A DNA stretch of 64,000 nucleotides, taken from the NCBI GenBank assembly GCA_009869945.1, contig WIXG01000134.1:121499-185498 (forward strand). The letters are read 5' to 3'. Positions 53,501 through 64,000 of this stretch are shown here, piece by piece. The translations under genes were made by a program, and so were the position numbers. The notes under the pieces are model-generated. The model made no database searches. It saw only the letters and a program-made list of their open reading frames with translations, and had not been told where the DNA came from. Source of the stretch: Mesaphorura yosii (lineage: Eukaryota; Arthropoda; Collembola; Poduromorpha; Tullbergiidae). Position 1 is the stretch's first letter. Each line of letters starts with the position of its first letter.

Positions 53501-56500
53501 TGCTACAACTAACCCGATTAAGATTGATATGTGTTTTATGGCACGGAATTCGTGGTATGGAGATTTCTGATTCGTGGAGTCGTGATGGTGAACAGAAATA
53601 GATCTGTTCTTACCTGCTGAACTCATCGCTTCGAGTAATGATTCCAAATCGGCACTCAGAGGACGTTCTTCATCGCTGTTCATTCCATAGTCCAGGGCCT
53701 GGTAGATGACTAAAGCAAGTTGTGATATGACCTAAAATCAAGGAACAAGAATAGTATCGAGGATTGCATTAAAATAGCTCGTACATGTCATTTGCCATTT
53801 GTCCATTAGCACCTGGGCGCCAGGAAAGCCAAGAATTGAGGTATTCTGCTTTTCCCATTCACAGGCTGACAATCTGCTGCTTGCTCTAATTTAATTTCTT
53901 GAAATTCAACAGGATCCATCTATTAATAAATTCTAGAGCACGCGTGTCGCTACCGGCACGGCATTCATTTGAAATAGAATCGAAATAATTATTTCAGTCA
54001 GGTGCGAAACCCCGGAGAGACTCTTCTTCATGAAGACAAAGATCTTACAAGCTATTACTTCAAATGAGTTCAGTGAAGCGTACATGCTCGTGCTTGTGCT
54101 CGCGGTCTCCTTTAATTGAAAATGGAAATCAGTGCAGATTCTAATCTAATTAAAATCAAGCAACCTGATTGCTGCAAGCACAGAATGGCAAGATTAAGGC
54201 TGGGCTTGATATCTTCCTCATGCACTCACATCGAAAATCGAAGAGCTCGTGTGCAGGCGCGTCCGCGCGTGGTGTGCAAATGATTGTGCCGGCCCTGACT
54301 TCAAGGCTGACATTTTAAAATGGAGACAGCAGAATACAGAAAAAGCAAGGCGCACACAGCACATGATTGTCTGGTCTAGTTTGAATGAGATTGACATTGA
54401 TTTTGCTTTCCTTTTTCAGTGTCACGCAATCCTCATTATTATTATTTCATTGTCAATTGATTTGGATGCTGATTTGATTACTTTAAAGAGCACATGAGCC
54501 ACGAGTCACTATTCTATTCAATCATTCAGACGGTAGAAATGGCACGCTATCGCGAATCGCAATATGTAACTGATTTTAATTCTTATCATCCGCAGTCGAT
54601 CGGCATTGACGCACTCCTGATCGACCATATGATCGTGGCTAAAAACGTAGTACGGAATCAGTCAATTTGGTCCTGCAGGCTGTGGCTCAAAGAATAACGC
54701 AAAGTTCGTGCTTAATTGCCGCGTGGCCGCTTTCGACAGCCTGAATCAACCTGTGCTCATTAATAAAATGTGCCTCCTGCATACTGTGTTCTAGAAACTG
54801 CTGTTGCGATTGCGATGTGATGAGTTGATAGCCTTTCCTTAATTTGGTTTCAAGCAATTATGATCCTCGCCAAATATTGACTGACGACACGATCGCTCAT
54901 TGACAGGTACATTTTCTTAGTCGATAGTCAGACTAATAACAAAAGTAAGTAGCACTCTAGCACTTGTCTGCACGTAGGTGTATTTTCTCATGTACTGACA
55001 TTGAAATTCTCAACAATGGTCTGCGTTGAGTCGAGTCGACGAGTGGCATGACTATGACATGTACACGTTTACATATGCATATAATTAATACGATAAGAAA
55101 ACTTGGTTTAATTTGAGACTCACCTTGCACTCCTCCGTACTCTTGATTCTGGGTGGCCCTGTAACACATAAAAACAATACAACTCATTATTTATATGGTT
55201 CATCCAGCCAAGCCAGTCAACAGAAAAAACGCAACACAAAAGCATGCGGGGTTTAAAGTTTAAAGACTTGCCACATGCAAGCGGCATGTACGCGCGCAAT
55301 TGATAATTACAAGTACGAGCTCTCAGCATCAGTATAAATTATTCATAGACTAAAACAGGTCTCAAATCTCGGCTGAAGAATGTGAGCCTTGAAAGTAAAC
55401 TTGAGTAATATAGATAACATTTTAAATTAGATGAGCCACAATCTCACTTGCAATGTCGCACTTAGCACTTATTTCCGTCTTGCAGTTACGAATTGCGCAA
55501 TCCAGCCGGCTCTAATTAACTCCCAGGCTTTAACTCTTCGAATAAGAACTTTCCTCCAATCCTTCAAGCTTGCAATCACACTCAATTATTTGAGCTAAGC
55601 AAACTCGAGAGTGGCAATGCATTAATTGCGTTCATTACCGTGAAAAACTCAACGCGTTGGGTATGAAACTGCAATGGCAATCTCAATCTCACTTGTAAAC
55701 GCAGTAGTAAATTCAGTAACAAGAACAAGCAAAGCTTTATCTTGTATCTTTCTGCCTGTCACGTTAAAGTCGGTAATCTGCAAATGCAACAAGGTGCTGA
55801 GGCTAGTAGTCGTGAAATACTTACCAGTTAACTCAGCATGCAATTTCTTAAACATGCACACATACTCTTAATTTAGTGCGTGCAAATTGCACTCACTGCC
55901 TGCGTTGCAGATCATGATTTTCTTAAGAAACCAAGTGAGACGCTACACAAGAACGAAAGATTTGCTGTTGAACATGCATCTGAATTCTGATATGACCCAA
56001 TCTTACATCACGGAAGTTCACCTTGTTCGTCAAACATCACTGCTGACTGCCGATTGAGTGTAAGTTTTAGGTTTACAGTTCTTTGCTTTTCATTTCAAAC
56101 CGGCGTCTATAAAAGTTTCCACACTCAAACCACAGTCGTATTTTGAGTCTTAAAATTCTCATAAACATTCACTGAAGCAAAGAAGTGAGCCATAAGCTCA
56201 AGAGTCAAGATTTTTCGTAACCTTGTTTAGCTCAAAATATTTGTACCAGATAACGATATCATGCATTAAACATTGCCCAAGTAATAATGCATAAGGCTTC
56301 CTGAAACATACGAATACGAGCAATGGCAAGGCCAGGTCCAATCGATCCTTTCTCGGAAATAAGGTCGTACTCGTGGCGTGGTGCGGCACTGACTAGCAGG
56401 CTGCAGAATAATGAGCAGCGCAAACTGTTCCAGAACTTGCAGCTCCCATTTTATGGTTGTTAGACACGTGTCCACGTGCCAGGTTTTCCAACTGCCAGGT

Positions 56501-59500
56501 ACGTAGCCTATGTCTGAGAACCTGAGTCTGAACCGAGAATGGCACCGGATATTAAATCATGCTGTGTATCAATGTGACATTGGAACTTGACACATAGCTG
56601 TACTTGACATACCATGGCTTAGCTCTCAGCTGTACCGACCCACATTTAATGGAATGAAAGCAATTCTCGATATAATTAGGAAAATTGTGATATCTTCCTT
56701 TAATGTGTTTACTGTCATTAAGCGCAATGCACGAGGCTCCGTGCCGTCATTATTATCCTCCGTTAACCCAGAAGGCGAGTAGAAGGTTTGCAGGTAGCTT
56801 TGATGCGTATAAGTTTTTGAGAAATGTAGCTTGGCTACGCGGCCACGTCAAATTACTGATGTCCTAATTTCCTGAGCAAAGTCAAGAAACCGATCATTCA
56901 TACACAAAAGACCTGTGCGAGTCAACTACAAAAATGTGATAGCATTGGCATTAGCCTAATGGGCAAGTACTTGATAAATCGGTTCTTCTCAACTTTTCTT
57001 TTCAGCCCTGCAAATTGCATTTGCAGATTTCAAGTAATTCCTTTTGACAAATTGTAATTTTATTTCACAGCTCGAACAATGATGGTCGCTTTGCAACTGC
57101 ACTGCAAATAAAAGGCAAAACATTCGCATTGACACTCAGCTGGCACCTCTCGCAAACTTTTATCTTGAAACTGGTTACATTACAATAAAGGAAGAGATCA
57201 AGTTAACTGTTTTGTTATCAGAGAAACAGACTAGGGACTTTGACTTTGCTTTGCTTTGCCTTTGCAATGGTTGAAAAGATTTTGCATAAGAATTAAAATC
57301 GAAATAACCTACATTTTCCTTTTATTTGTTCGCCTGCCTGACGAAGAAAGGAAAAAGATGTCGTTCTTCCCATGCTTTGAGTCTCCGATCATCACAACAA
57401 AAGAAGGAGAGACTCTGATTAGTTAAGCTGCATATATCATCGTCAAAGTTCAGTCAGTCTGAAGCCAAATGCTAATTGAAGGGTCAGATTTCAAATTCAG
57501 ACAGAAAACTCATTCAGCGTAAAATCAGAGTCCTGTTCTGTTCTTTCTGGGGTATTTTTTGTCGCGCTCGATTAATTTCCCTTTCGCTGCTGCTCGCTCA
57601 AGTAATCCCTAACCAAAACAACAAGATTGACCACGGAAGGGCGCAAAAACGATCATTTTTCCTCTCAGCTTGAATTGAGCGAACTGAATATTAATATTGC
57701 AAATCTGAGCCAACAAAACATGGCACAACATGTGTTTGAGGTTTGTCGCTTGATCGAAAATTAAGTTGAGAGCTGATCAGCAGCAGCAGTAAATGCATCA
57801 AGAAAACAAGAGTATAATTAATTCGATAGAAATCTTCAAAATTCACTGAATTGTTGTTTGAGTACGGAAAATCTTGACACTGATCGCTTATCAGCATTTG
57901 ATTTCCGTCGTGTGCGTCTTAAAATGTTGACAGTCACTCGTTAACGCGTCAAAACATTCAGCTGGCGAATCAGGCATCAGTGACATCAAGCAATGTGATA
58001 TCGTCTTCCTACTGTGCGTTTCCAAATTCGCTGGCACCATTTCAAATCAGTAAACATGCGTTTGTGCGTGTAAACTGAAACGAAAGTGAGCAGAATGCCT
58101 AATTGTCGCTGCGCGCTCGCTTTTGTTTTGCAATTTGTAACGAAAGTAAAAACAAATTATATAATTGTAGGTTTCCGTGATACGTGATACGTGTTACACG
58201 CTATCACGTAGGAAAGCAAATAGAATTCGGCTACTCGAGTCATTGCATTGCTAAAAATTAACATCGCTCATTGCATTATGTATCATATTGCATTTTCGTA
58301 AGGAAAATTTGTGAGACTTCGCTTGTCTTCTATTGAAAATGCTGAAGGGAAAGATTTGCGCTGCTTAAATTAAGAAAGCTTAAGCATTGAAGTCGAAATT
58401 TAATCACGAGCATCACGCAATAATTTTACAGTGAAATCAAAGCGGTTGAAGCTTCACGTGGTGATTCTAGGCAACTTTTCGGGCTTCGTTTCACGGTTAA
58501 GTTAAGCATCGAGAATTTATACCAGTGCATAACTAACATAACAGATCAATCAAACTATTTGGAAAATTACTGTACTGTTTGTACTATGTTCATGGGAGAT
58601 CATATTTATTAGAGCTTTAAATTCCCTCGATACTTTATGACATGTGAAGTCTGCCAGTCTGCCAGTCAATTCTGAAAGCACTGAAATCTAGATGCGATTA
58701 TCTAAACAGTTAAATTATTATCTCTGATGCTCAGCCTTATGATTCAGCTCCTGATCGTGAACGCGAAATACCTTAATACTTTGTTTGTTAAATTGCAAGC
58801 TGACTAAGCTCCCTGCATTTTCAGGAATCAGGAGTCATTCGCATTTCTAGTTTCACAATCTCATATCCAAATCGAAAAGTAGGAAATGGACTCATAATTA
58901 ATCCCGCTATCGCTATCTCGATTCTGCCCCTCAAGTGCTTGCTGTGCCGTGCGGTACTGGTTTTACTTTATAGCCTTGATAACACATAGCACTTTTACCC
59001 TTTGACATTCAAATTAATTGCTGCCTGCCTGCCCATTGCCCATAATGCGTGTGCTGACCATAATTAAAGTCGCATTACAATTTCTACAAGATTCGACCCA
59101 CGAACCGATGGCGACGCGCGCGTTCGCAATTCTTGCCTGCCTGCCTGACGTGCCTGACCGACTCCGACACAATCGACTTCCCTCGCCTAAATACGAAGTA
59201 CGATTTTGATGGCTCGTAAAATATGCAAATGTTCGTGCAGCATCTTGGCAGATTAAAACTCTCAGGTATTTACAACATGATTTTCCAACTAATAAATTAA
59301 GCTTATATAAGTGAACTTATGTGTGATCCATTATCGCAGCCGCAGATTCAGGCTCACAAACACAATAAAAACCGGCTTCTACCTGTCTAGCCTTCTGTCA
59401 AAGTCCGACCGAGTCAGAGTCAGGCGTGTATCTTGGTATCATTATAATAATCTATTCAGCTGACTCTCTCAAAGGGCACGATGGCAGTGTGTTGCAAATG

Positions 59501-60908
59501 CAAATCTGCATATTTCAAAAAGACAACAACGAACAGCGAACAACGTGTTTTATCTCAGTTTTTGAAAACTCTTGTCCTATATTTCTTTGTGCTTTCTGAT
59601 ATGGGACGCAGACACCTGTAACTTTATACCAGCTATAAAGCAACAAAAGAACTCCAATACAATTCTTGATTCAATTTACAGCTCCTTGGCTGACTCGCAC
59701 AATGCGAGATTGCTCGATTGCAGGGATGAGTGTAATAATTTATGCAAATTTCATACTCATATAATAATAATTAGCTTGTTAAACAACAGTTATAAAATTT
59801 CTCCACATTTCACTCGGAATTCAAGATCAACCCAAACTTTGTAAGTGCCAGCAGTAATGCAAATGGTGAAGATGAATGAGTAATGCTCGCTCACGCTTGC
59901 GCTACAACGCAACGTCAATGTAACCGCTTTTCAGGAAGCGGTCGCTTTTGGACAAGTTAAGTAATCAAGCAACGTACGTGTAATAAAATCGGTTTGGGAT
60001 TTGGTCACTGACAATGAATTGAAAATCTCCTTACATGTGCGTGAAATTGCAAACTGCAATATGAGCCGAGCAATAATTCAGAGGCCGTCATGCTCCTCGT
60101 AGTCGTGCAGTTAAAATCCTGAAGTGCGAAATGAACCTTCAGCATGCGTGAATTGTTAACCTTCGAGGCCCGTTTAGCGCACCTTCTTACTTTTATGGCG
60201 GTGCTAAATATTTGCGTATGCGAATGATTAATAATTATTGTGGATGCAAATAGCGAAATAAAGTCGTTCAGTCAATACTGGTCACTAATTAAAGAAAGAA
60301 ATGCACGGGCACACGCACAGGCCACAGCAAAAGTTCATAGAAGGGAAGGTCAACATTTGGCTAATAGAATCAGGTCCACTTAACACCTTTCAGAAGATTT
60401 CATATCGCACATACTATTCGCTAGTCACATAAAACGTATATTAGTTTATTTCATAGAGGTACTTGCCTTTTCCCTGTACTGCCGACGCATTGCTTGCTTT
60501 CCCCGACGACGAAGTCGCGGACATCAGCGTGGTTTCTGCGCTGGGACTAGTGTACGTGTGCGGATGAATTTGTCCATCTTTGTGGATGAGCAGCTGATTG
60601 GCTTCGGTGACAAGATGACACGACTCGCGCTCCTCATCCGAGCCCAGCACTGCCTGCCCGCATTTTGCACACTGATACGTCAATGCCCATGCATACTCCT
60701 CCGAGATGGGTGCGTGGAAAGAATTCAGGATATCGGCGAGTGATACGACATTCCGGCTGTCCAGTTCGCACTTTGGAGTCTTCAGCGGCGGTGGCGGTGG
60801 CGCTTTTGTTGTGGAACTACTTTTACTTGTATTTGGTTTGTTTCCAGCTGATTTTGTACTTGCACTTTCTTCCATGATTTTGGCATTCATATTACTGATT
60901 GGTTGCAT
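15965..60908 (-). CDS. spir: Spire-type actin nucleator (KIND, WH2, Spir box, FYVE-like finger)
   Basis: Spire proteins nucleate actin with formins and act on vesicle membranes and in oocytes. Fourteen coding exons (60467-60908, 55124-55158, 53614-53731, 37538-37659, 34200-34442, 33122-33367, 27447-27558, 20115-20365, 17409-17520, 16946-17328, 16746-16850, 16286-16674, 16124-16202, 15965-16051) join in phase to 907 residues, between human SPIRE1 and the fly protein in length. In order: KIND domain about 50-360 ([21 protein letters not shown]); WH2 at 385-403 and 417-436; acidic linker; Spir box 650-672 ([17 protein letters not shown]); zinc finger cysteines C690, C693, C709, C712, C717, C720 and C875, C878. 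The ATG at 60908 follows an in-frame TAG. Intron 1 appears to use a GC donor. Intron sizes run from 71 nt at the 3' end to 16 kb. The nearest neighbour upstream is divergent Sec61-beta. Confidence 0.95.
17521..20114 (-). other. spir: spire intron 8 (2.6 kb)
   Basis: AT-rich non-coding sequence between exons 8 and 9. Short open frames on both strands have no recognisable family. I see no additional exon with good splice sites and conserved residues. Confidence 0.6.
20115..20365 (-). CDS. spir: spire exon 8: low-complexity linker
   Basis: Encodes 84 residues: a basic stretch (RNRARRIQ), a His/Ser/Gly-rich part ([15 protein letters not shown]), Ser/Thr and Gln-rich runs, then [17 protein letters not shown]. 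The last motif occupies the place of the vertebrate KKLLRAPTLAEL segment before the acidic linker. No canonical third or fourth WH2 is visible. The junctions are in phase on both sides (phase 1 in, phase 0 out). Confidence 0.85.
20366..27446 (-). other. spir: spire intron 7 (7.1 kb)
   Basis: Long intron between the second WH2 exon and the linker exon. It contains a patch of CGAGTC/GACTCG words near 22580-22625, GC-rich short words such as GCAAGGCAAGGCAGGC near 20690, and a CTG run near 25760. The minus strand was searched for an extra WH2-like LLxxIRxxxxLK motif without success. No nested gene was found. Confidence 0.55.
27447..27558 (-). CDS. spir: spire exon 7: second WH2
   Basis: Encodes [13 protein letters not shown] and then [23 protein letters not shown]. 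The latter fits the WH2 pattern LLxxIRxxxxLRP seen as ERILEEIKAERKLRPV in vertebrate Spire. Acceptor GACTAG, donor GAG|GTGAGA, ending in phase 1. Confidence 0.88.
27559..33121 (-). other. spir: spire intron 6 (5.6 kb)
   Basis: AT-rich intron. It holds the 24-bp palindrome at 31158-31181, GGCTC pentamer repeats near 29225 and a 146-codon plus-strand open frame at 32521-32961 without family resemblance. No exon was recognised. Confidence 0.55.
31158..31181. repeat. 24-bp near-perfect palindrome
   Basis: TGTATAATCTT and its exact reverse complement AAGATTATACA are separated by the two bases TG. The 11-bp arms could form a cruciform or bind a dimeric factor. No target-site duplication or flanking element is evident. 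Confidence 0.6.
33122..33367 (-). CDS. spir: spire exon 6: KIND end and first WH2
   Basis: Encodes 82 residues, [19 protein letters not shown] through [20 protein letters not shown] and [11 protein letters not shown] to [18 protein letters not shown]. The first part is the conserved C-terminal KIND helix and the tail is the first WH2 actin-binding motif (hydrophobic helix plus LKKV). This is the most strongly conserved exon of the gene. Confidence 0.97.
33368..34199 (-). other. spir: spire intron 5 (0.8 kb)
   Basis: Non-coding AT-rich sequence between the two KIND C-terminal exons. Nothing further is visible. Confidence 0.6.
34200..34442 (-). CDS. spir: spire exon 5: C-terminal KIND domain
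   Basis: Encodes 81 residues containing [20 protein letters not shown], which matches the [21 protein letters not shown] helix of the family, and ends LDKLQFTDW. The next exon continues the conserved ADWARFWVQV pattern as DW|ARLWVQV. Splice sites are TTGCAG and GG|GTAAGC. Confidence 0.94.
34443..37537 (-). other. spir: spire intron 4 (3.1 kb)
   Basis: AT-rich intron. Plus-strand open frames at 35703-36009 overlap in different frames and show no domain. Nothing else supported. Confidence 0.55.
37538..37659 (-). CDS. spir: spire exon 4: acidic KIND insert
   Basis: Encodes an Asp/Glu/Ser-rich segment ([22 protein letters not shown]) and then [10 protein letters not shown], which leads directly into LCSRRLG of exon 5. 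Vertebrate Spire has an equivalent acidic EGYEAAEEGLGDEDE insert followed by SYRDVMKLC. Exon 3 lies 16 kb upstream, but the phase 1 join is exact. Confidence 0.9.
42262..42273. repeat. ACGCGTACGCGT palindrome
   Basis: A perfect 12-bp palindrome made of two ACGCGT units, standing in a CpG-rich patch (GCGCGGACGCGTACGCGT) of otherwise AT-rich intron. ACGCGT is known as an MluI cell-cycle box in yeast; any role here is unknown. Confidence 0.5.
42957..42976. repeat. 20-bp palindrome
   Basis: CGTATAATT and AATTATACG are exact reverse complements separated by GT, the same arm-2-arm layout as the palindrome at 31158-31181 and sharing the core GTATAAT. Confidence 0.55.
53614..53731 (-). CDS. spir: spire exon 3: KIND core helix
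   Basis: Encodes [39 protein letters not shown]. This corresponds to the IIYKALDYGLKENEER segment of vertebrate Spire and is one of the most conserved parts of the KIND fold. Splice sites are TTTTAG acceptor and GCAG|GTAAGA donor. The final G joins AT of exon 4 to make Asp. Confidence 0.93.
53732..55123 (-). other. spir: spire intron 2 (1.4 kb)
   Basis: Non-coding sequence between microexon 2 and exon 3. A plus open frame at 54249-54497 has no recognisable family. Nothing further is supported. Confidence 0.55.
55124..55158 (-). CDS. spir: spire exon 2: 35-nt microexon in KIND domain
   Basis: A 35-nt exon flanked by TGTTACAG acceptor and AAG|GTGAGT donor. With one base from exon 1 it encodes [12 protein letters not shown], joining exactly in phase to [16 protein letters not shown] of exon 3. 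The family has a linker of similar position before the conserved IIYKALDYG helix. Skipping it would shift the frame, so it should be constitutive. It is the weakest-supported Spire exon because of its size. Confidence 0.75.
55159..60466 (-). other. spir: spire intron 1 (5.3 kb), apparent GC-AG intron
   Basis: Begins with GCAAGT at 60466 and ends with TTACAG before 55158. It contains the hairpin at 58172-58215 and TGCC repeats near 59130. No nested exon was recognised. Confidence 0.6.
58172..58215. repeat. Compound hairpin with TACGTG repeats
   Basis: TACGTGATA (58181-58189) pairs exactly with TATCACGTA (58202-58210). Inside it CGTG pairs with CACG around a TTA loop, and outside it TTTCC pairs with GGAAA. 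The only interruptions are a single C and a four-base GTGA bulge. TACGTG also matches the core bound by bHLH-PAS factors such as HIF. Confidence 0.6.
60467..60908 (-). CDS. spir: spire exon 1: N-terminus and start of KIND domain
   Basis: Codes residues 1-147. A low-complexity leader rich in Ser, Thr and Lys with a run of five prolines (PPPPP) precedes the KIND opening [29 protein letters not shown], which matches the family's LSLEEIL...INEEQAWAVCYQC pattern. The exon must end in phase 1 to join exon 2, and the only suitable donor is AAAAG|GCAAGT, a GC donor. An alternative GT four bases further would be phase 2 and break the frame. Confidence 0.9.
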
Positions 60909-62513
60909 TAAAAGTAAAGAGAACGTTTGGAACTACATTGAAATATGCTTTTAAAGCAGAAAGAGTTTTTAAAACTATTTACACGATTAAAAGTTTGGGA
61001 ATTAATGAAAATACGCAATTCAAATGCAATTAGTTGGCTTTGCACGCTTGCGATTGACTTAAAAACTGTGCTGATTGCATGCAGACTTAAAATGGTGATC
61101 TAATTCACTAGTTGTTCAACGTCTAGAATCGTATGGCTTGGCTTTTGTAATCGATCAAACGTAGCACACGATGTTAGGTCCATGAGTCCATGTCTTGTCC
61201 AGGCTCTCCGGTGAGATGAACCTGGAATTTTGAGCTGGTCGAAGAAACAAACTGCTTTCACTCCTGCCCGTGTGACTGCGTCTGTGACACACGGGCTCGA
61301 AATATTTACACTGAAGTCAGTAAATTGCTTGTTCGAAATTGCGAACGCGTCCTGTCCGTCTCAAGTTGTCACCCTGTCAACTTGCGCTTGCCCCCGCATG
61401 AACGACGACACAGGATTCGCACATGAAGATGAGTCACTCCACACTCTGCGAATTCACTGCAAAACCGCAATCGCCGTCCCTGGTGGAAGAACTGAATATC
61501 TCACTGTAGGATAATGCCAGCAATCAGTAATCAGTGACCGCAATTGAATAATTTCTTGGAACGCGTTGCAATTGTAATGTTGACATTTGTGCGTAACCCA
61601 ATGTATGAATGAATTGGAGCCGTTGGAATACTTTGGAATACGTGAACACGAGTTAACAGTCTGCAAGTTAACTATAACTTTCTTGCTTGTATGCTTTGGG
61701 CACGTGTTGGGTCTGCGTACGCACAATTGACAAACGAGCACGTAAACCCCGGGCCTTAAATTGCCCAAGCACAATTAAAACTCTTGGAGCCGTCTCACTC
61801 GCGAGCGATCACATGTACTAACTCGACCACACTCAAAACATCACTAACGAGAATGAGGATCATGATCATGCTGCTTACGCTGCTGATGCAGTGAATTATC
61901 AAATTGTTGGTTTCCCTCGTGTCTGTTGAAAATTGTACAGTCTACAGTGAGCATTGCCTTGAGACAGAAACGACTGACTGAGGAATGACGTAGCTGATAT
62001 AACCAACGGTTAAGGCTGTAGTAATAGTAAGTGAAGTTGGACAGTACGTAAGTTGGTGGTTGCATAGTCATATACTCGTAGAAGAGTTTCATCGTAAACG
62101 CTTTTAGCAGTGAATTCTTTACCAGCTCAGTGAGGCTGACTGAAACTCCAACTCCTTCTCTTGTAACACCACTCCCCTTATACGCTCATGCACGTAGCTT
62201 GTAGTTTGGTGGTTAGTAAGAGAACTTTGCCAAACTACATTGCTAAAATGATGGTAGAGCCTCCAAATGTAATGTGACTACACGGCGAAGTCCTTATAAC
62301 TGTTTATGTACAAGTTTCATGTAAAAGCTCCAACACTTCCAACGTGGCACATATGTTTGTATTGTCATCGGTTCTGTCGGCATTCGAGTCTACACGGCAG
62401 GTTTAAAGATTTGTATGCTTGCAGTTAGTTCAGTTGCAAGTTGAAGTTCGTGTGTCGCAAGTTAATTTTGGATAATTAAAGTCACTGGAAATTAAGAAGA
62501 GTAACTGATAATT
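60909..62513. promoter_or_regulatory. Divergent intergenic region between spire and Sec61-beta
   Basis: 1.6 kb between the Spire start codon (minus) and the Sec61-beta start codon (plus), expected to hold both 5' UTRs and promoters. No coding exon is recognisable; open frames at 61230-61514 (plus) and 61454-61774 (minus) overlap each other and show no domains. An in-frame TAG just upstream of the Spire ATG supports that start. Confidence 0.45.
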
Positions 62514-63152
<639 letters not shown>

Positions 63153-63358
63153 ACAACAATCGACATCGACATTGTATTACTACATTGCGTTACAATAATA
63201 ACAGCATACTTAAGTTAATCATGCTAATTAAGAGATTAATGCATTCCAATCTTGTCTTCTTCGAGACATCAGCAAAAGCAAAATCGATCAGAGTTGATGT
63301 AAAGACATGTATAAATGCCCATATACTGTACGCGTCAAGCTGCCCTTGATATTTTGAT

Positions 63359-63364
63359 AATAAA
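63359..63364 (+). terminator. SEC61B: Sec61-beta polyadenylation signal
   Basis: AATAAA lies 207 nt past the stop codon, followed within 20-30 nt by a GT-containing stretch (GATTGGTTGTAAC). It is the first canonical hexamer downstream of the gene. Confidence 0.65.
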
Positions 63365-63800
63365 GATTGGTTGTAACATTAATTCAATAACGCAGATGAT
63401 TTTTCATTAAAAATTTCGTGTTCAGTGCTTGCATTCGATTTGGTAAACAAAAATCGCTCGCTCACGTTCAATATAGAGCCAAAGCATCTAGCGACTATAG
63501 AGAGTGCTCGCGCACTGTTTCGTTGTGCAAAGAACCGATAGATGGACCGAGCTTTGCAAATATGAATACACGAGTTGGTTCTTGAAGTTTTGCAAATTGC
63601 AAGGATCGAGATTTGGCGAAATTGGGCATGATATGATTGCAACTTTTCATTGCATCTGCGGTCTCACGTCTCAGTTTGCTCTAATGCTTCATTTATCCAC
63701 CCTCCCAAATAGACCTGTGCTAAACTAGTGGCATAATAAGAATTTCAGCAATTTGAGTTATTGGCCCTGAAGTTTTAAGATTGAATTTGCCAATGAATTT
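63365..63800. other. Intergenic flank downstream of Sec61-beta
   Basis: No gene recognised. Two overlapping open frames on opposite strands (63379-63642 and 63504-63728) lack any domain signature. Confidence 0.45.
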
Positions 63801-63912
63801 AACCAGGGTTGGAAAAAATCATGATATTTTTGAAAAAATCAATAAATCGGATTTTTTTATTTAATCATGATTTTTTTGATTTATTTGATTTTTTCCCAAT
63901 TTTTTTTCAAAA
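63801..63912. repeat. AT-rich palindromic interspersed repeat, start of
   Basis: From AACCAGGGTTGG onward the sequence turns into runs of A and T with repeated ATCATGAT cores and AAAAAATCA / TGATTTTTT words in both orientations, able to fold on itself. The abrupt change of composition and GGGTTGG lead-in look like the end of a dispersed non-autonomous element. The other end is not seen. Confidence 0.5.
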
Positions 63913-64000
63913 AACGCTAAAATACGGCATTTCGCGCATAATTTGGTCTCCTTATAAAGTTTTTCAATGAATCAGGTCATTGAGAAGCTATTGTGATAAT

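Larger units (their letters stand above)
37660..53613 (-). other. spir: spire intron 3 (16 kb, largest)
   Basis: The largest intron, between the ALDYG exon and the acidic KIND exon. It holds scattered palindromes (42262-42273, 42957-42976), GCGGA-type pentamer repeats near 49996 and recurrent words such as TGCATTGCA. Many frames of 60-130 codons occur on both strands; none shows a known domain, and composition is like the surrounding non-coding DNA. Enhancers or non-coding RNAs cannot be excluded. Confidence 0.5.

Overview
This window is animal nuclear DNA, most likely from an arthropod. Genes are split by GT-AG introns, coding exons sit in AT-rich non-coding DNA, and every recognisable protein is a metazoan family member. 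The Sec61-beta and Spire proteins read as arthropod-like. I cannot name the lineage from sequence alone. There are no operons, CRISPR arrays or prokaryotic signals.

Layout. (1) 1-10235, minus: the 5' part of an ATM checkpoint-kinase gene. 33 exons join into one uninterrupted frame of 2643 residues that stops at the first residues of the kinase domain at the window edge. (2) 11030-12151, plus: a complete five-exon Rieske iron-sulfur protein gene of mitochondrial complex III, divergent from ATM across 794 bp. (3) 12364-13673, minus: a four-exon gene for a LigB-type (class III extradiol dioxygenase-like) protein with a signal peptide, tail to tail with the Rieske gene. (4) 14388-15801: a small graveyard of lipid-hydrolase pieces. 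One is the C-terminal part of an iPLA2-beta-like patatin phospholipase with an in-frame TAG (minus); the other is a probable acid-lipase fragment (plus). (5) 15965-60908, minus: a complete Spire actin-nucleator gene of 14 coding exons and 907 residues spread over 45 kb. Its six 3' exons are packed into 1.6 kb, while the eight 5' exons are separated by introns of 0.8 to 16 kb. These introns hold most of the window and show no convincing nested genes. (6) 62514-63152, plus: a complete Sec61-beta translocon subunit gene, divergent from Spire. (7) The right end enters an AT-rich palindromic repeat.

The genes do not form a pathway. ATM acts in DNA-damage signalling, the Rieske protein in respiration, Spire in actin nucleation and vesicle transport, and Sec61-beta in ER protein translocation. 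The points most worth a second look are the secreted LigB-like dioxygenase, the broken iPLA2-beta and lipase pieces beside it, three introns that appear to use GC donors, a 35-nt Spire microexon, very short ATM introns, and a shared bidirectional polyadenylation motif. Exon boundaries were worked out by hand from splice signals, reading phase and remembered family similarity; no transcript data were available.
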